Of a stretch of DNA of 40,732 nucleotides, positions 25,455 through 32,448 are shown piece by piece; within the stretch, counting starts at the first letter, position 1, and every line of letters begins with the position of its first letter. This DNA is from CAZWDO01 sp964632485 [NCBI: uncultured bacterium] (GTDB taxonomy: Bacteria; JAGOEH01). The stretch covers positions 24,616 through 65,347 of the forward strand of contig CAZWDO010000016.1 of the NCBI GenBank assembly GCA_964632485.1. The letters are read 5' to 3'. The notes below the pieces were generated by a model, which worked only from the letters and a program-made list of their open reading frames with translations, was not told where the DNA came from and made no database searches. Made by a program: the position numbers and the translations under genes.

Positions 25455-25832
25455 CTATTGTAATGTTGACACGCTAAAATTCAGGGTCTCGATGGGATAT
25501 CCTTCCATTATTTTTTTTCCGGCTTCAGTATAACTGATATCCAATTTTTCTGCTAATTTAATTAATATATGTCCGGCGCCGTGACCCAGTAAATGGCGAT
25601 CTTCGATTTGTTTAACAATCGATTTCGCATCCAGCGAACTGAATCCCATACGCAAAACGATACTCCGTTCAATCGCCGGGGAGGTATGATTTTTAGCTAA
25701 ATGGATCATCGGGTCAACAATTTTCTCTGCTAAGCTCCAGAATCGCTGATGGAGTTCTTTATCGGACAGATTTTTTAAATTTTCGTGGCGTCGATTGAAA
25801 TCGTCTTCACGGGCTTTAAGCCGTTCACTCAT
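25455..25832 (-). CDS. oraS: D-ornithine 4,5-aminomutase, small (S) subunit
   Basis: The product has 125 residues, close to the roughly 121 of the characterised subunit. It is a soluble helical protein with the motif LAKNHTSPAIERSIVLRMGFSS (about residues 44-65) and GHGAGHILIKLAEKL (about 84-98), followed by SYTEAGKKIMEGYP. The small subunit is needed for active OraSE complex. GAGG precedes the ATG, 13 nt after the ortB stop. Position directly before oraE settles the assignment. Confidence 0.93.
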   Translation of the reverse strand: MSERLKAREDDFNRRHENLKNLSDKELHQRFWSLAEKIVDPMIHLAKNHTSPAIERSIVLRMGFSSLDAKSIVKQIEDRHLLGHGAGHILIKLAEKLDISYTEAGKKIMEGYPIETLNFSVSTLQ

Positions 25833-25845
25833 AGTTACCTCATTT

Positions 25846-27258
25846 CTATCCGTGATGGATCAGGTTGATTTCGTCCTCAACACGCTTGAAATCCCAACGA
25901 AGCTCCTGGCGCAGAAATTCCCTGTCCAACTCCGTTAGAATATCCAGAGGATAATTTTTTTTAAGATTTTTCAGGTAGGATCGTTTCAGATCGTCCAGAT
26001 TGAGTTCAATGGCGTTTAACTGGTTGATTTCATGTGGAATGGCAATGATTTTCCCGGGTACGTTTTCTTCAGGCAATCCCTGGCGGACTTCGATCCCTTT
26101 TTGTTTAGCCAATTTGAGTTGAGCCAGCGGGTGTTTTCCGGCGCCGGTATATTCCGTTTCCTGAACGACCACGATTTCATCAGTTGGCAATTCCCTGGCC
26201 AGAGAGATAGCTGCAGCGAGCGAGATATTGCCGGCGGGTCCCCGTTCAATCCCTTCTACCCGCGATAACAGTTCCGTGGCGAAAAATACTTCGCCCTGGG
26301 TGACTGTATAGAGCGCGTCTAAGTAGCGCAGGGGGCGCGCGGCGTTGCGGGGAACGTCGGAACGATCCGGCCAGGTCGCAAATGGAATTCCGAATCCGGT
26401 GTGACCGGTGGTGAATGATTTCATATTGAAATCGCGGTCGCTGGCCATGTGAAGACCACTTAAATCAACACTGGCTCCGATCATGCGGCATGAAGTAGCG
26501 CCGGCTTTGATGGCGCCGCGGGCGGTACCTGTAACATTGCCCCCTCCGGCATGCGTTATGACGATCGCGGCCGGTTCCTTGCCATATTTACGCTGGATAT
26601 CTGTGATGAGTTCATGTCCCAGTGTTTCGATACCCGCGATACTATAGGGGGTATAAAGCGATGAATTGAAGAATCCGGTATCCTCAAGGGTTAAGAGCAG
26701 ATTGTAAAAGAGTTCGGGGCCAACCGTACACATGTGGACTTCCGCGCCGAAGGCTTCACATTTGCGAGCTTTTTCGATGATTTCGGGTTGCCCTTCATGC
26801 CGGGAATCGAATACTTCCTGAATAATGATGCATGAGAGTCCTTGCTGAGCTGCCTGGGAAGCGACCGCTGCGCCATAATTGCCGCTGGTAGCTGCAATTA
26901 CGCCGCGATATCCGCGTTTTTTTGCCTCGTAAACTGATAAACTTGCGCGTCGCGCTTTAAAAGAGCCGGAAGCATTCGCCGCTTCGTCCTTCAATAAAAT
27001 CCGCGCTCCATATCCCTGACGACTTATACTGCGAACTAATTCCGTGATATTTTTTAATTCAAATAATGGAGTGTTTCCAACTTTACTTTGAGATTGAACG
27101 TGGGCAATTTCTTCTAAAGTATAACCTACAGCATTCATCATCTTCTCATAATCGAAACTGAGAGATGCAGTTTCGAACTGAAGATAGTCAAGTCCCAATG
27201 CTTGTTTCATAATTTCATTTTTACGAGCCATAACGGCGTTGTAACTTCTATCCGACAT
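25846..27258 (-). CDS. ortB: 2-amino-4-oxopentanoate thiolase, beta (PLP) subunit
   Basis: I prefer the ATG at 27258 (MSDRSYNAVM), preceded by GAAGGGA, over an earlier start at 27297 that would overlap ortA. This gives 470 residues. It is a fold-type II PLP enzyme like threonine synthase, with the PLP lysine in ANASGSFKARRAS (Lys101) and the phosphate-binding ITHAGGGNVTGTA. With OrtA it cleaves 2-amino-4-oxopentanoate with CoA to alanine and acetyl-CoA, the last step of ornithine oxidation and the one that yields the energy-rich thioester. It starts 4 nt after the ortA stop and ends 13 nt before oraS. Confidence 0.94.
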   Translation of the reverse strand: MSDRSYNAVMARKNEIMKQALGLDYLQFETASLSFDYEKMMNAVGYTLEEIAHVQSQSKVGNTPLFELKNITELVRSISRQGYGARILLKDEAANASGSFKARRASLSVYEAKKRGYRGVIAATSGNYGAAVASQAAQQGLSCIIIQEVFDSRHEGQPEIIEKARKCEAFGAEVHMCTVGPELFYNLLLTLEDTGFFNSSLYTPYSIAGIETLGHELITDIQRKYGKEPAAIVITHAGGGNVTGTARGAIKAGATSCRMIGASVDLSGLHMASDRDFNMKSFTTGHTGFGIPFATWPDRSDVPRNAARPLRYLDALYTVTQGEVFFATELLSRVEGIERGPAGNISLAAAISLARELPTDEIVVVQETEYTGAGKHPLAQLKLAKQKGIEVRQGLPEENVPGKIIAIPHEINQLNAIELNLDDLKRSYLKNLKKNYPLDILTELDREFLRQELRWDFKRVEDEINLIHHG

Positions 27259-27262
27259 TTCT

Positions 27263-27565
27263 CTATCCCTTCGTTCGGGAATGAACCCGTGTTTCAATTT
27301 TCAGTAGTTCGTTAAGCTGGGGTCCAAAGGAATGAGTGAATTCTGGCTGGATACTATAGAGCTCTCCCTCCAGGGATCGGCCAATACGCGTCTCAATGGT
27401 CACAAAATCTCCGGTTCGAGCCCGTTCGTTTTTTAAAAAACCATTAATAAATGTTTGATAATGAGTTTTTCGAGTCTCTTCAGGAATTGCCGCCGTTCGT
27501 TCTTGCGGTTCAAGAATGGCGCGACGAATTTGAACATAGTCGCCCCGTAACGCTACATTTTCCAC
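27263..27565 (-). CDS. ortA: 2-amino-4-oxopentanoate thiolase, alpha subunit
   Basis: The product has 100 residues, the usual size of the small OrtA subunit. It shows DYVQIRRAILEPQERTAAIP near the N terminus, then KNERARTGDFVTIETRIGR and GPQLNELLKIE. It has no PLP motif, as expected, since OrtB carries the cofactor. GGAG precedes the start. It is separated from ord by 193 bp that include a strong terminator, so it may have its own promoter or depend on read-through. Confidence 0.9.
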   Translation of the reverse strand: MENVALRGDYVQIRRAILEPQERTAAIPEETRKTHYQTFINGFLKNERARTGDFVTIETRIGRSLEGELYSIQPEFTHSFGPQLNELLKIETRVHSRTKG

Positions 27566-27614
27566 GGATGCTCCTTTGCTGACGGATATAAAGTAATTAA
27601 GTGGCGCTTGAATT

Positions 27615-27707
27615 TACCCGGCGTTGAATTCTCAGATAATTTTTTACTTCCAAAAAAATAGAGCTCTGTTTTTTGCAGTGAAACGCAATCTTCTCATCTG
27701 CCGGGTA
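27615..27707 (-). repeat. Long-range inverted repeat in the ord-ortA gap
   Basis: TACCCGGC (27615-27622) and GCCGGGTA (27700-27707) are perfect 8-bp inverted arms 77 nt apart, in the otherwise gene-free 193-bp gap. In RNA they could close a large structured domain upstream of ortA. I see no cobalamin-riboswitch core (no B12-box-like match), so a known riboswitch is not supported. Confidence 0.4.
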
Positions 27708-27732
27708 TGGAGAACGGGCCTTGTTGCGCCAT

Positions 27733-27754
27733 AAAAGGGGCCGATGCCCCTTTT
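27733..27754 (-). terminator. Strong intrinsic terminator immediately after ord
   Basis: A perfect 9-bp stem, AAAAGGGGC with GCCCCTTTT, around a 4-nt loop starts 4 nt after the ord stop on the minus strand and ends in a T tract. It lies inside the pathway gene cluster, between ord and ortA. It may allow partial read-through or protect the ord mRNA 3' end. The sequence is also symmetric enough to work on the + strand, but no + strand gene points at it. Confidence 0.85.
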
Positions 27755-27758
27755 AAAA

Positions 27759-28775
27759 TCAATTGACAATCGCGTGGACCATTGGCAGGTCGGCCATGGT
27801 CTTGAAACCGGGTTCGGCTTCATACACCATGGGAATAATATTGACGGCAGTCGCCATCGTGCCAATACCGCCGGGAATCTCGGGGCTGTTGGCAACATTG
27901 ATATTGGGCGTTCCCTTGATAGTAATATAATCGCCCGTTTTCACATCAGCCATGCCCGGGTGTATCTGCTGGGGATGAATCAATTTAATTTTTATTTTAC
28001 CGTCAACCCAACCCTCAGCTATATGGCGGCATCCGGCAACCCCGCCTTTAGGGACTTTGACACAGGAGGTTTCACGTTCTACTTCGGTGATGATCGGTTC
28101 ACGGGTCTGGGTAATCTTTTCGATTTTCCATCCCAGAGCTTTGGCAATCATGTGGATCGATTCTTCAAAACCAATATGGCCGACGATCGTCCCCTCTTCA
28201 ATCCCTTTTTTAAACTCTTCTACAGTCGTTCCGACACCCTGAGTTTTCATAACGGTGGGTCCAAAAGGAGATAGATCATTGATACGCGACGCTTCGATTG
28301 ATTCAACATCCAAACATGCGCCGCTGAGTAAAATTACCAGACTGTCCAGTACAAAACCCGGATTCACGCCAGTTCCTACAAGGCTAATTCCGTTTTGTTT
28401 GGCTAATTGGTCCAGACGATCGGCGATTTCGGGAGCGTTGGCCCATGGATAAGCAGCCTGTTCGGCGATTGTTACTATATTAATTTTATTTTCTATAATA
28501 CGCGTCAATTCACCTTCAATTTCTTTCATAAATGATCCGGTTGCGTGAACGATCACATCGGGTTTGACGGTGGCAATTGCATCTTCAAATTTTGTATAGA
28601 CAACCGCATTGCTATTACCTGTTCCAAGTATATCGCTGATTTTTTTTCCGGCTAATTCTTTTTGATGATTGACAATTACTCCGGTCAGTTCAAATTTTTG
28701 CTTACTTAAAATCCCCTTGACAATTCCTTTTCCCATATTGCCAAAACCCCATACGACGACCTTGATTTTCGACAT
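27759..28775 (-). CDS. ord: 2,4-diaminopentanoate dehydrogenase
   Basis: The product has 338 residues. The N-terminal Rossmann domain has VVWGFGNMGKGIVKG (GxGxxG, about residues 7-21), followed by a dihydrodipicolinate-reductase-like C-terminal domain with LVGTGVNPGFVLDSL. The enzyme oxidatively deaminates (2R,4S)-2,4-diaminopentanoate to 2-amino-4-oxopentanoate with NAD(P)+. It is the first gene of the ornithine operon. AAGGAGCC lies 5 nt before the ATG. Downstream is a strong terminator. Confidence 0.94.
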   Translation of the reverse strand: MSKIKVVVWGFGNMGKGIVKGILSKQKFELTGVIVNHQKELAGKKISDILGTGNSNAVVYTKFEDAIATVKPDVIVHATGSFMKEIEGELTRIIENKINIVTIAEQAAYPWANAPEIADRLDQLAKQNGISLVGTGVNPGFVLDSLVILLSGACLDVESIEASRINDLSPFGPTVMKTQGVGTTVEEFKKGIEEGTIVGHIGFEESIHMIAKALGWKIEKITQTREPIITEVERETSCVKVPKGGVAGCRHIAEGWVDGKIKIKLIHPQQIHPGMADVKTGDYITIKGTPNINVANSPEIPGGIGTMATAVNIIPMVYEAEPGFKTMADLPMVHAIVN

Positions 28776-28845
28776 TCGTTGGCTCCTTCGATTAACTGGT
28801 TAATTGACGATTTCTTATATCGCGACGCTCGCGAACGATAGTGGA

Positions 28846-28874
28846 TATTTAGAAAAAAATGAAAAAAAAGTCAA
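28846..28874 (-). promoter_or_regulatory. Possible sigma-70 promoter of the ornithine operon (ord)
   Basis: Minus-strand TTGACT (28874-28869), a 17-nt spacer and TAAATA (28851-28846). The -35 box matches five of six bases and equals that of the tRNA-Lys promoter; the -10 box is weak. A leader of about 65 nt would include both dyads noted in this region, which are candidate operators. Confidence 0.45.
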
Positions 28875-29169
28875 GCTGTTGCTCAAAAAATTTTAAGTTT
28901 GAAATTTTTTTTCATAAAATTAGTTTGATAAAAGTTTTTTTTCATCGGCAGGTTTAAGAGGATTTCCAAAAGCGCCGTACTGATGCCAATTTGCTACGAA
29001 AAAAATCGGGTATTCAGGGGTATCAAATGCGTATATATCAATGAATGGTTGTTAATATCTTCAATGGGGAGTTTATTATAGTGGAAGTTTGAATATTTTA
29101 GAATAAAAATCATTGGATAATCAAAATATGATTAAAAATTGTTAAAATTTAAAAAATTTAAAAAAATAC

Positions 29170-29198
29170 TTGTTTTTTATTTTAGAACAGTTTATTAT
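29170..29198 (+). promoter_or_regulatory. Promoter of the aminopeptidase gene
   Basis: TTGTTT (29170-29175), a 17-nt spacer and TATTAT (29193-29198, five of six matches). The -10 box lies within a (TTA)6 microsatellite at about 29192-29210, so slippage there could change the promoter or leader length. AAGGAG follows at 29217-29222, 8 nt before the ATG. Confidence 0.5.
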
Positions 29199-29230
29199 TA
29201 TTATTATTAACTCAGGAAAGGAGTGATAAC

Positions 29231-30193
29231 ATGGTGTTAAAAAAAGTGGATAAGGCCGCAGAGATTGCCATACGGGATTGTATGGGAGCTCAAGAAGGCG
29301 AAAAGATTTTAATTGTTACTGATGAGAACAAATTAGAAATGGCGCGTACTTTGTATGTGAATGCTCAGCGTTTAGGGTATGATGCTTTAATGGTAGAGAT
29401 GAAGTCCCGTAAAGGAAATGGTGAAGAACCACCGGCTGAGATAGCTGAAATGATGAAGTTGTTTCAGATCGTATTTTGTGTTACTACAAAATCGCTTACG
29501 CATACAGATGCGCGGCGCAATGCTTCAGCGGCAGGGGTTCGCGTGGCGAGTCTTCCGGGCATCACTCGTGAGGTATTTGTGCGGGGTTTGAGCGCCAATT
29601 ATCACGAAATTGCCGCTTTGAGTATTAAACTGAAGGGAATATTGGAAAAAGGGAAAATTATCAGAGTGCTTTCCCGTACTGGAACGAATCTCACCATGAA
29701 GATTGCCGGTCGTAAGGTGATTGCCAGCAAGGGGTTGTTTCATGCTCCCGGGGAAAGCGGCAATTTGCCGACCGGGGAAACCTATTTGTCTCCAGTGGAA
29801 GGATCCTCTCAGGGAACACTCGTGATCGACGGGTCAATGGCCGGTTTGGGTATCATGAAACGTTCAGTGATACGAATCGTAGTCAAAGATGGGTTTGCCA
29901 CCAAAATTACGGGTGGATTTGAAGCCCGCAAATTAATCAGATTGTTGAGCCAATATGGACCAGAGGCGTATAATATTGCTGAATTTGGTATCGGAACTAA
30001 TCCTAATGCTCGTATCAGCGGGGTTGTTCTGGAAGATGAAAAAGTGATGGGAACAGTCCATGTCGCTCTCGGTGACAATCAATCTATGGGGGGCTCGGTG
30101 GCAGTGCCCAGTCATCTTGATGGTGTTCTTCGCCAGCCGACCTTTTATATGGATGAGAAACTGATGATGCGGGATGGAGTTTTGTTAATCTGA
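29231..30193 (+). CDS. M29-like (AmpS/PepS-type) aminopeptidase
   Basis: The product has 320 residues. The conserved metal-site neighbourhood of the family is present: GESGNLPTGETYLSPVEG (about 173-190), then EFGIGTNPNARISGVVLEDE (about 256-275), GTVHVALGDN and SHLDGVL near the C terminus. It begins like a Rossmann-type first domain, GEKILIVTDENKLEMA. It is shorter than the classic 400-residue M29 enzymes, matching the leucyl-aminopeptidase-like group. It would release amino acids from peptides in the cytoplasm. It is divergent from the ornithine operon, so supply of amino acids for fermentation is plausible. Confidence 0.82.
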   Translation: MVLKKVDKAAEIAIRDCMGAQEGEKILIVTDENKLEMARTLYVNAQRLGYDALMVEMKSRKGNGEEPPAEIAEMMKLFQIVFCVTTKSLTHTDARRNASAAGVRVASLPGITREVFVRGLSANYHEIAALSIKLKGILEKGKIIRVLSRTGTNLTMKIAGRKVIASKGLFHAPGESGNLPTGETYLSPVEGSSQGTLVIDGSMAGLGIMKRSVIRIVVKDGFATKITGGFEARKLIRLLSQYGPEAYNIAEFGIGTNPNARISGVVLEDEKVMGTVHVALGDNQSMGGSVAVPSHLDGVLRQPTFYMDEKLMMRDGVLLI

Positions 30194-30215
30194 CGATCTA
30201 TTTGTTGAACAATTG

Positions 30216-30869
30216 CTAAAGTAGAGGATCGGATATGCCGGCAAGTTCAAATCCCCGTTTGCGAAGCAGGCAGCTATCGCATTGTCCGCAAGGTTGATCT
30301 TCATTTTGATAGCAAGACCAGGTGAGTTTGAACGGAACTCTCAGACGGATGCCCCACTCAACAATTTCCTTTTTTGATAGTTGCACGAGCGGGGTTTCTA
30401 TCGTTAAATTGCCTTGGACAGTGCCAACCCGCAGAGCCTGGTTGAAAGCCTGATAAAATTCTGCCCGGCAATCGGGATAACCGGAACTGTCAGTTTCAAC
30501 AGCGGCGATATAAATATGCGTAGCCTGCATGACTTCCGCAAGAGCTACGCTGTAGGATAGAAAAATGCCATTGCGAAAAGGAACATAGGTCGAGGGTATT
30601 TCGTGGGCATGAAGAGTGTTTTTGGGGATTGCCATCGCGGGATCGGTCAGGCTGGAGTGACCTAACTGTTTCAGGAAATCGAAGGAAATAATCTGTTTGT
30701 GTTGGATTCCATAGTATTCTGCCAGCGAATGGAAACACTGTTCTTCTTTTTTTTCTGTGAGTTGGCCGTAATTGAAATGGATAAACATGACTTGTGGGTG
30801 TTTTTCCATGGCAATTGCGGCAGCCACTGCGGAATCCATTCCGCCGCTGACTAAAATGATGGCATTCAT
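30216..30869 (-). CDS. queC: 7-cyano-7-deazaguanine synthase
   Basis: The product has 217 residues. The PP-loop ATPase motif SGGMDSA is at 8-14 and the C-terminal zinc site is CYQNEDQPCGQCDSC. The enzyme converts 7-carboxy-7-deazaguanine to preQ0 with ATP and ammonia, in the queuosine tRNA-modification pathway. It starts one base after the queE stop and follows AGAGGAG. It is the last gene of the queD-queE-queC set. No queF, tgt or queA is in the window. Confidence 0.96.
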   Translation of the reverse strand: MNAIILVSGGMDSAVAAAIAMEKHPQVMFIHFNYGQLTEKKEEQCFHSLAEYYGIQHKQIISFDFLKQLGHSSLTDPAMAIPKNTLHAHEIPSTYVPFRNGIFLSYSVALAEVMQATHIYIAAVETDSSGYPDCRAEFYQAFNQALRVGTVQGNLTIETPLVQLSKKEIVEWGIRLRVPFKLTWSCYQNEDQPCGQCDSCLLRKRGFELAGISDPLL

Positions 30870-30870
30870 T

Positions 30871-31521
30871 TTATACTCCTCTGGTTTGCAGGGGCCATAT
30901 TATCCGGTGTAATTGCAGTTGAAGGCGACCAGAAACGTGGTCCCGCAACATCCATTCCGCCAATAATGCGGGTTCAAGTCTGCCTTGGACGGGTGAAAAC
31001 AGGATTTCGGCCGGTAATTGATGCGTTTGGCTCCGAATAAAATCCAGGGCATAGCTCCAATCTTTTTCATCGGCAATCAGAAATTTCAGTTGGTCTTGGC
31101 GCGGATTGATGTAAGTCCAATTTTCTTCCAGGAAACTTCCGCTTTCTCCGCTGGAAGGGGGTTTTATGTCAATAATTTTAATAATCTCGGCAGGAATGGG
31201 GGAGAGTGAGAGTGAGCCATTGGTTTCCAATAGTACTGTATAGGAAAGATGCAAAAGGATATTCATTAAATGCGCGACAGTGGGAGCCTGGAGCAAGGGT
31301 TCGCCGCCGGTAAGCGAGACCAACCGGCAGTTGAAGGGTTCAATTTGTGTTGGAATCAATTCCGGCGCTATGAGTTCCCCCGGTTCTTCATTAGCATAAC
31401 GCGTATCGCACCAATGGCAGTTCAGATTGCATCCACTGGTTCGAATGAAAATGCAAGGGCGGCCCATATAGCTGGTTTCGCCCTGGATACTATAGAATAT
31501 TTCGTTAATGCGTAGTTTCAT
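30871..31521 (-). CDS. queE: 7-carboxy-7-deazaguanine synthase (radical SAM)
   Basis: The product has 216 residues. The radical SAM cluster motif is GCNLNCHWCDT (Cys31, Cys35 and Cys38), with the typical opening INEIFYSIQGETSYMGRPCIF and SLTGGEPLL as the SAM-contacting GGEP motif. QueE rearranges 6-carboxytetrahydropterin to 7-carboxy-7-deazaguanine. It overlaps the queD 3' end by 17 nt and abuts queC, so the three are translated together. Confidence 0.96.
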   Translation of the reverse strand: MKLRINEIFYSIQGETSYMGRPCIFIRTSGCNLNCHWCDTRYANEEPGELIAPELIPTQIEPFNCRLVSLTGGEPLLQAPTVAHLMNILLHLSYTVLLETNGSLSLSPIPAEIIKIIDIKPPSSGESGSFLEENWTYINPRQDQLKFLIADEKDWSYALDFIRSQTHQLPAEILFSPVQGRLEPALLAEWMLRDHVSGRLQLQLHRIIWPLQTRGV

Positions 31522-31882
31522 CGCGATAAATCACGGAATAATTATCGGATTCAAACACTTCAATCTCGTAAATTTTTACATTGGGGAGGTTCATTTCTGC
31601 CAATATGCGAAACAATACCAGCGCAATGTGTTCCGCTGTCGGATTTTGATCTTTGAATTCGGGGAGTTCATTCAGGTAACAATGGTCAAAATGAGCAATT
31701 GTTTTTTGTACTTGCTGTTTAAGCTCCCGAAAATCAAGTCCCATGCCCAGGCTATCCAATTGTTCGACACGGAATATAATTTTCAGCTTCCAATTGTGGC
31801 CGTGCAGCCGGGAGCAATCACCCGGGTACTCCTGCAAATGATGGGCGGCTGAAAAATGGGATCGAATTGTGAGATAGAGCAT
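31505..31882 (-). CDS. queD: 6-carboxy-5,6,7,8-tetrahydropterin synthase
   Basis: I chose the ATG at 31882 (MLYLTIRSHFSAAHHL) because AAGGAA sits about 5 nt before it and the family begins here. Earlier in-frame starts lie inside the preceding gene. The product has 125 residues. Zinc ligands are in HFSAAHHL and LHGHNW, with the catalytic Cys in DCSRLHGH and a late motif, NPTAEHIA. QueD converts dihydroneopterin triphosphate to 6-carboxytetrahydropterin. It starts 2 nt after the transglycosylase stop, so it belongs to the same transcript. Confidence 0.94.
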   Translation of the reverse strand: MLYLTIRSHFSAAHHLQEYPGDCSRLHGHNWKLKIIFRVEQLDSLGMGLDFRELKQQVQKTIAHFDHCYLNELPEFKDQNPTAEHIALVLFRILAEMNLPNVKIYEIEVFESDNYSVIYRDETTH

Positions 31883-31884
31883 CT

Positions 31885-32412
31885 TTATTCCTTGGATAAT
31901 AAACGATAAAAATAGTAGTCTCGCCAAACAGTTTTCGTATAGTAACGGGTTTCCCGATAGGGAATCAATTCAATAAATGAGTAAAGGTCTTTATAGGGTC
32001 GATTTTCCAGCCAGCGTTTGACCGCATTGGGACCCGCGTTATAGGAAGCGATCCCCGGCGCGATAAAAGGCTGATGCCGGTTTAACAGGTCGTTGAGGTA
32101 AACAGTTCCGAGCGTGATATTATACTCCGCATCAAATAGTTTCGAAATGTGATAGGTGAGTTTCTTTTTTTTTGCCAGGCTTTTAGCGGTTGTGGGCATC
32201 AATTGCATTAGGCCCCGGGCATTGGCGACCGATACTGCTTCATGGTTGAAACGTGATTCAGAGTTAATAATACTATAAACCAAGGCTTGGCTGAGGGGTG
32301 TATCGATTATTATTCGATCCAATTGCGATTGAAGGGGTTGAGGAAAAATCAGCGCTAACAATTCGCGGTCGGTCTGTAAACCATACCGATAGAGGGAGTC
32401 CATCAGATACAA
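31885..32412 (-). CDS. Lytic transglycosylase catalytic domain (C-terminal part of an interrupted slt gene)
   Basis: The product has 175 residues. It is an Slt70-like GH23 domain: catalytic Glu in YSIINSESRFN, GLMQLMPTTAKSLAKK, FDAEYNITLGTVYL, ASYNAGPNAVKRW and IPYRETRYYTK. It is in the same reading frame as the preceding 501-residue ORF. The 12 codons between them (NKRYYHSANTAR) are open except for one TAA at 32449-32451. The local start (TTG) has no ribosome binding site, so this part is probably not translated alone unless the stop is bypassed. The intact form would cut peptidoglycan with formation of 1,6-anhydro ends. Confidence 0.85.
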   Translation of the reverse strand: MYLMDSLYRYGLQTDRELLALIFPQPLQSQLDRIIIDTPLSQALVYSIINSESRFNHEAVSVANARGLMQLMPTTAKSLAKKKKLTYHISKLFDAEYNITLGTVYLNDLLNRHQPFIAPGIASYNAGPNAVKRWLENRPYKDLYSFIELIPYRETRYYTKTVWRDYYFYRLLSKE

Positions 32413-32448
32413 ACGCGCAGTGTTAGCGGAATGATAATAGCGCTTGTT

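Larger units (their letters stand above)
28776..29230. other. 455-bp divergent regulatory region, ord / aminopeptidase
   Basis: No gene is seen here. On the minus side it holds a possible ord promoter and two dyads in the ord leader. One is TCGCGA-CGC-TCGCGA (28820-28834). The other is ATTAAC-TG-GTTAAT (28791-28804), which ends next to the ord ribosome binding site. The middle (about 28880-29160) is A+T-rich with oligo-A and oligo-T runs and no clear structure. On the plus side it ends in a promoter and a (TTA)6 run. Confidence 0.6.

Noticed and set aside
27566-27758. Cobalamin riboswitch before ortA
   Set aside because: It is attractive because OraE uses B12, but I cannot find the conserved core or B12-box sequence, and the gap lies after ord.
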